Shown here: positions 4,521 to 5,403 of the stretch, one piece after another
Layout: every line of letters starts with the position of its first letter
How positions within the stretch are numbered: the first letter of the stretch is position 1
NCBI GenBank assembly: GCA_045605745.1
Contig: JAZUQN010000235.1
Span: forward strand, 1 to 5,403
Direction: 5' to 3'
Length of the DNA stretch: 5,403 nt
From: SIG710 sp045605745
GTDB taxonomy: Bacteria; Bacillota; Clostridia; Oscillospirales; CAG-272
Notes under the pieces: generated by a model
Databases searched by the model: none
What the model was told of the DNA's origin: nothing
What the model saw: the letters and a program-made list of their open reading frames with translations, nothing else
Translations under genes and position numbers: made by a program

Positions 4521-5403
4521 GTGGCAGATAATAAGAAAAACAATGGTGAGGAAATGTCCGTGGATGAGCTTGTTAGCCTTTTACGAGATAATATAAGCTC
4601 GGGTGAGATGATAGGAAACGGTGCTGAGGATGATGCCAAGACCGTTTCAAAAAAGCAGGATCCTGACAAGGATATTGCCTCTATGCTTAAAAAGTTCATG
4701 CCGGACGAGGATGCTTCAGAGGATTTTGAGCTTGATGAAGCGGAGACGGAAAATGACGAGATAGAGCTTGATTTTGAGCTTGATGGTGAATCTGAATATG
4801 AGGTGGTTTCGGGAGCTGAAGCCCTCGAGGCTGAAAACGAAGTTTTTGAATTTGACGATATGGGCACTGAGGTCTTTGAAGAGAAAATCGCTTTTGCAGA
4901 TGCAGAGGTGGAGGAGGATTTAGTGCCGGAAGATGACGCTGCTATTTCCGAGGCAGTAAGCTTTGATGTTGAAGAGGTTGAAAAAGCTCCCAAAAAGAAG
5001 AGAGCAGGCGGACTTTTCGGCCTTGGACGCAAAAAAGGAGTTTCGCTTGCAGACGGATATACTCAGATGCTTGAGAAAGAGCTGGAAAGCAGTTCTGATA
5101 TGTTTGATGCTGATATGGAAATAGCTCTGTCAGATAACAAAGAAGAGCAGGGCGTTCAGCTTAGCTTTGAGGATTTTTCGGAGGAGCCCACTGTTGCTGA
5201 AAAGACAGATGAAGCCCCCTTGCAGGAAGGAGCTTTTGCAACAGAGGAACTCGCAGAAAATACATCTTTTGAAGATATTTTCAGTGACGATATGCCGGAG
5301 CTTGATGATCTGAACAAGAAATCGGAGCTTTCCGCAGATATTGATTTTGACAGCGAGATGGCTCAGAATTCGGATGGTAATGAACCTAAAGCGAGTGCCG
5401 CTG
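4521..5403 (+). CDS. Highly acidic, probably disordered protein of unknown function (3' end outside window)
   Basis: The frame opens with GTG and stays open for 294 codons to the window edge, so the C-terminus is unseen. I do not recognise it. Residues 1-25 (MADNKKNNGEEMSVDELVSLL...) could form a short helix, and another short amphipathic piece is DIASMLKKFMPDE (51-63). Most of the rest is rich in D and E, roughly a third of the residues, with few aromatics other than F. One strongly basic island interrupts it: KAPKKKRAGGLFGLGRKKG (155-173). Short motifs recur: FELD at 69-72 and 85-88, FEFDD at 109-113, and SFEDF/SFEDIF at 215-219 and 249-254. No signal peptide or membrane segment is visible in the part present. 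The 16-bp gap from rlmB suggests co-transcription. An acidic N-terminal extension of a larger domain further downstream is possible, as in FtsY-like architectures, but nothing here proves it. Confidence 0.8.
   Translation, partial: MADNKKNNGEEMSVDELVSLLRDNISSGEMIGNGAEDDAKTVSKKQDPDKDIASMLKKFMPDEDASEDFELDEAETENDEIELDFELDGESEYEVVSGAEALEAENEVFEFDDMGTEVFEEKIAFADAEVEEDLVPEDDAAISEAVSFDVEEVEKAPKKKRAGGLFGLGRKKGVSLADGYTQMLEKELESSSDMFDADMEIALSDNKEEQGVQLSFEDFSEEPTVAEKTDEAPLQEGAFATEELAENTSFEDIFSDDMPELDDLNKKSELSADIDFDSEMAQNSDGNEPKASAA

Noticed and set aside
4517..5032. Minus-strand serine-rich open frame opposite the acidic protein gene
   Set aside because: The serine/alanine repeats are the antisense reading of GAG/GAT/GCT codons. 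The plus frame has a good ribosome site and operon placement.

Overview
The window looks like chromosome from a low-to-mid G+C Gram-positive anaerobe of the Clostridia, probably the Oscillospiraceae/Ruminococcaceae side. The reasons are GGAGG-type ribosome binding sites, TATAAT-like promoters with 17-bp spacers, A/T-rich intergenic DNA, intrinsic terminators, and a T-box/L-box style riboswitch leader. The family assignment is an inference from style and cannot be proved from this window.

Layout. Positions 27-73 hold a strong bidirectional intrinsic terminator. Positions about 93-680 hold no credible gene. They form a chain of at least nine perfect or near-perfect hairpins, bracketed by the inverted sequence TTTATCGGGG ... 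CCCCGATAAA. Most of the hairpins lack U-tracts, so they are not simply terminators. Positions 699-1382 (minus) encode a small regulator with a degenerate receiver-like domain and a clear OmpR/PhoB-type winged helix. Positions 1455-3104 (minus) encode an NhaC-family membrane transporter. Its 5' leader, about 3113-3330, contains a lysine riboswitch in which all five helices (P1-P5) can be traced, followed by a terminator-like expression platform. A good sigma-A type promoter sits immediately upstream of the aptamer. After a divergent A-tract-rich intergenic region, a plus-strand unit starts from its own promoter (3552-3580). It carries rlmB (23S rRNA 2'-O-ribose methyltransferase, 3635-4504) and, 16 bp later, the first 294 codons of a very acidic, probably disordered protein that runs off the window.

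How the pieces fit. The riboswitch is the most informative element. It reassigns the 'Na+/H+ antiporter' family protein to probable lysine uptake, as proposed earlier for the LysW group of NhaC-like transporters. The regulator gene follows on the same strand, 72 bp downstream, with no convincing promoter of its own and only a modest terminator in between. It may therefore receive read-through transcription and come partly under lysine control. Its own transcript would then run through the hairpin array to the terminator at 27-73. The least explained parts of the window are the hairpin array and the acidic protein behind rlmB.
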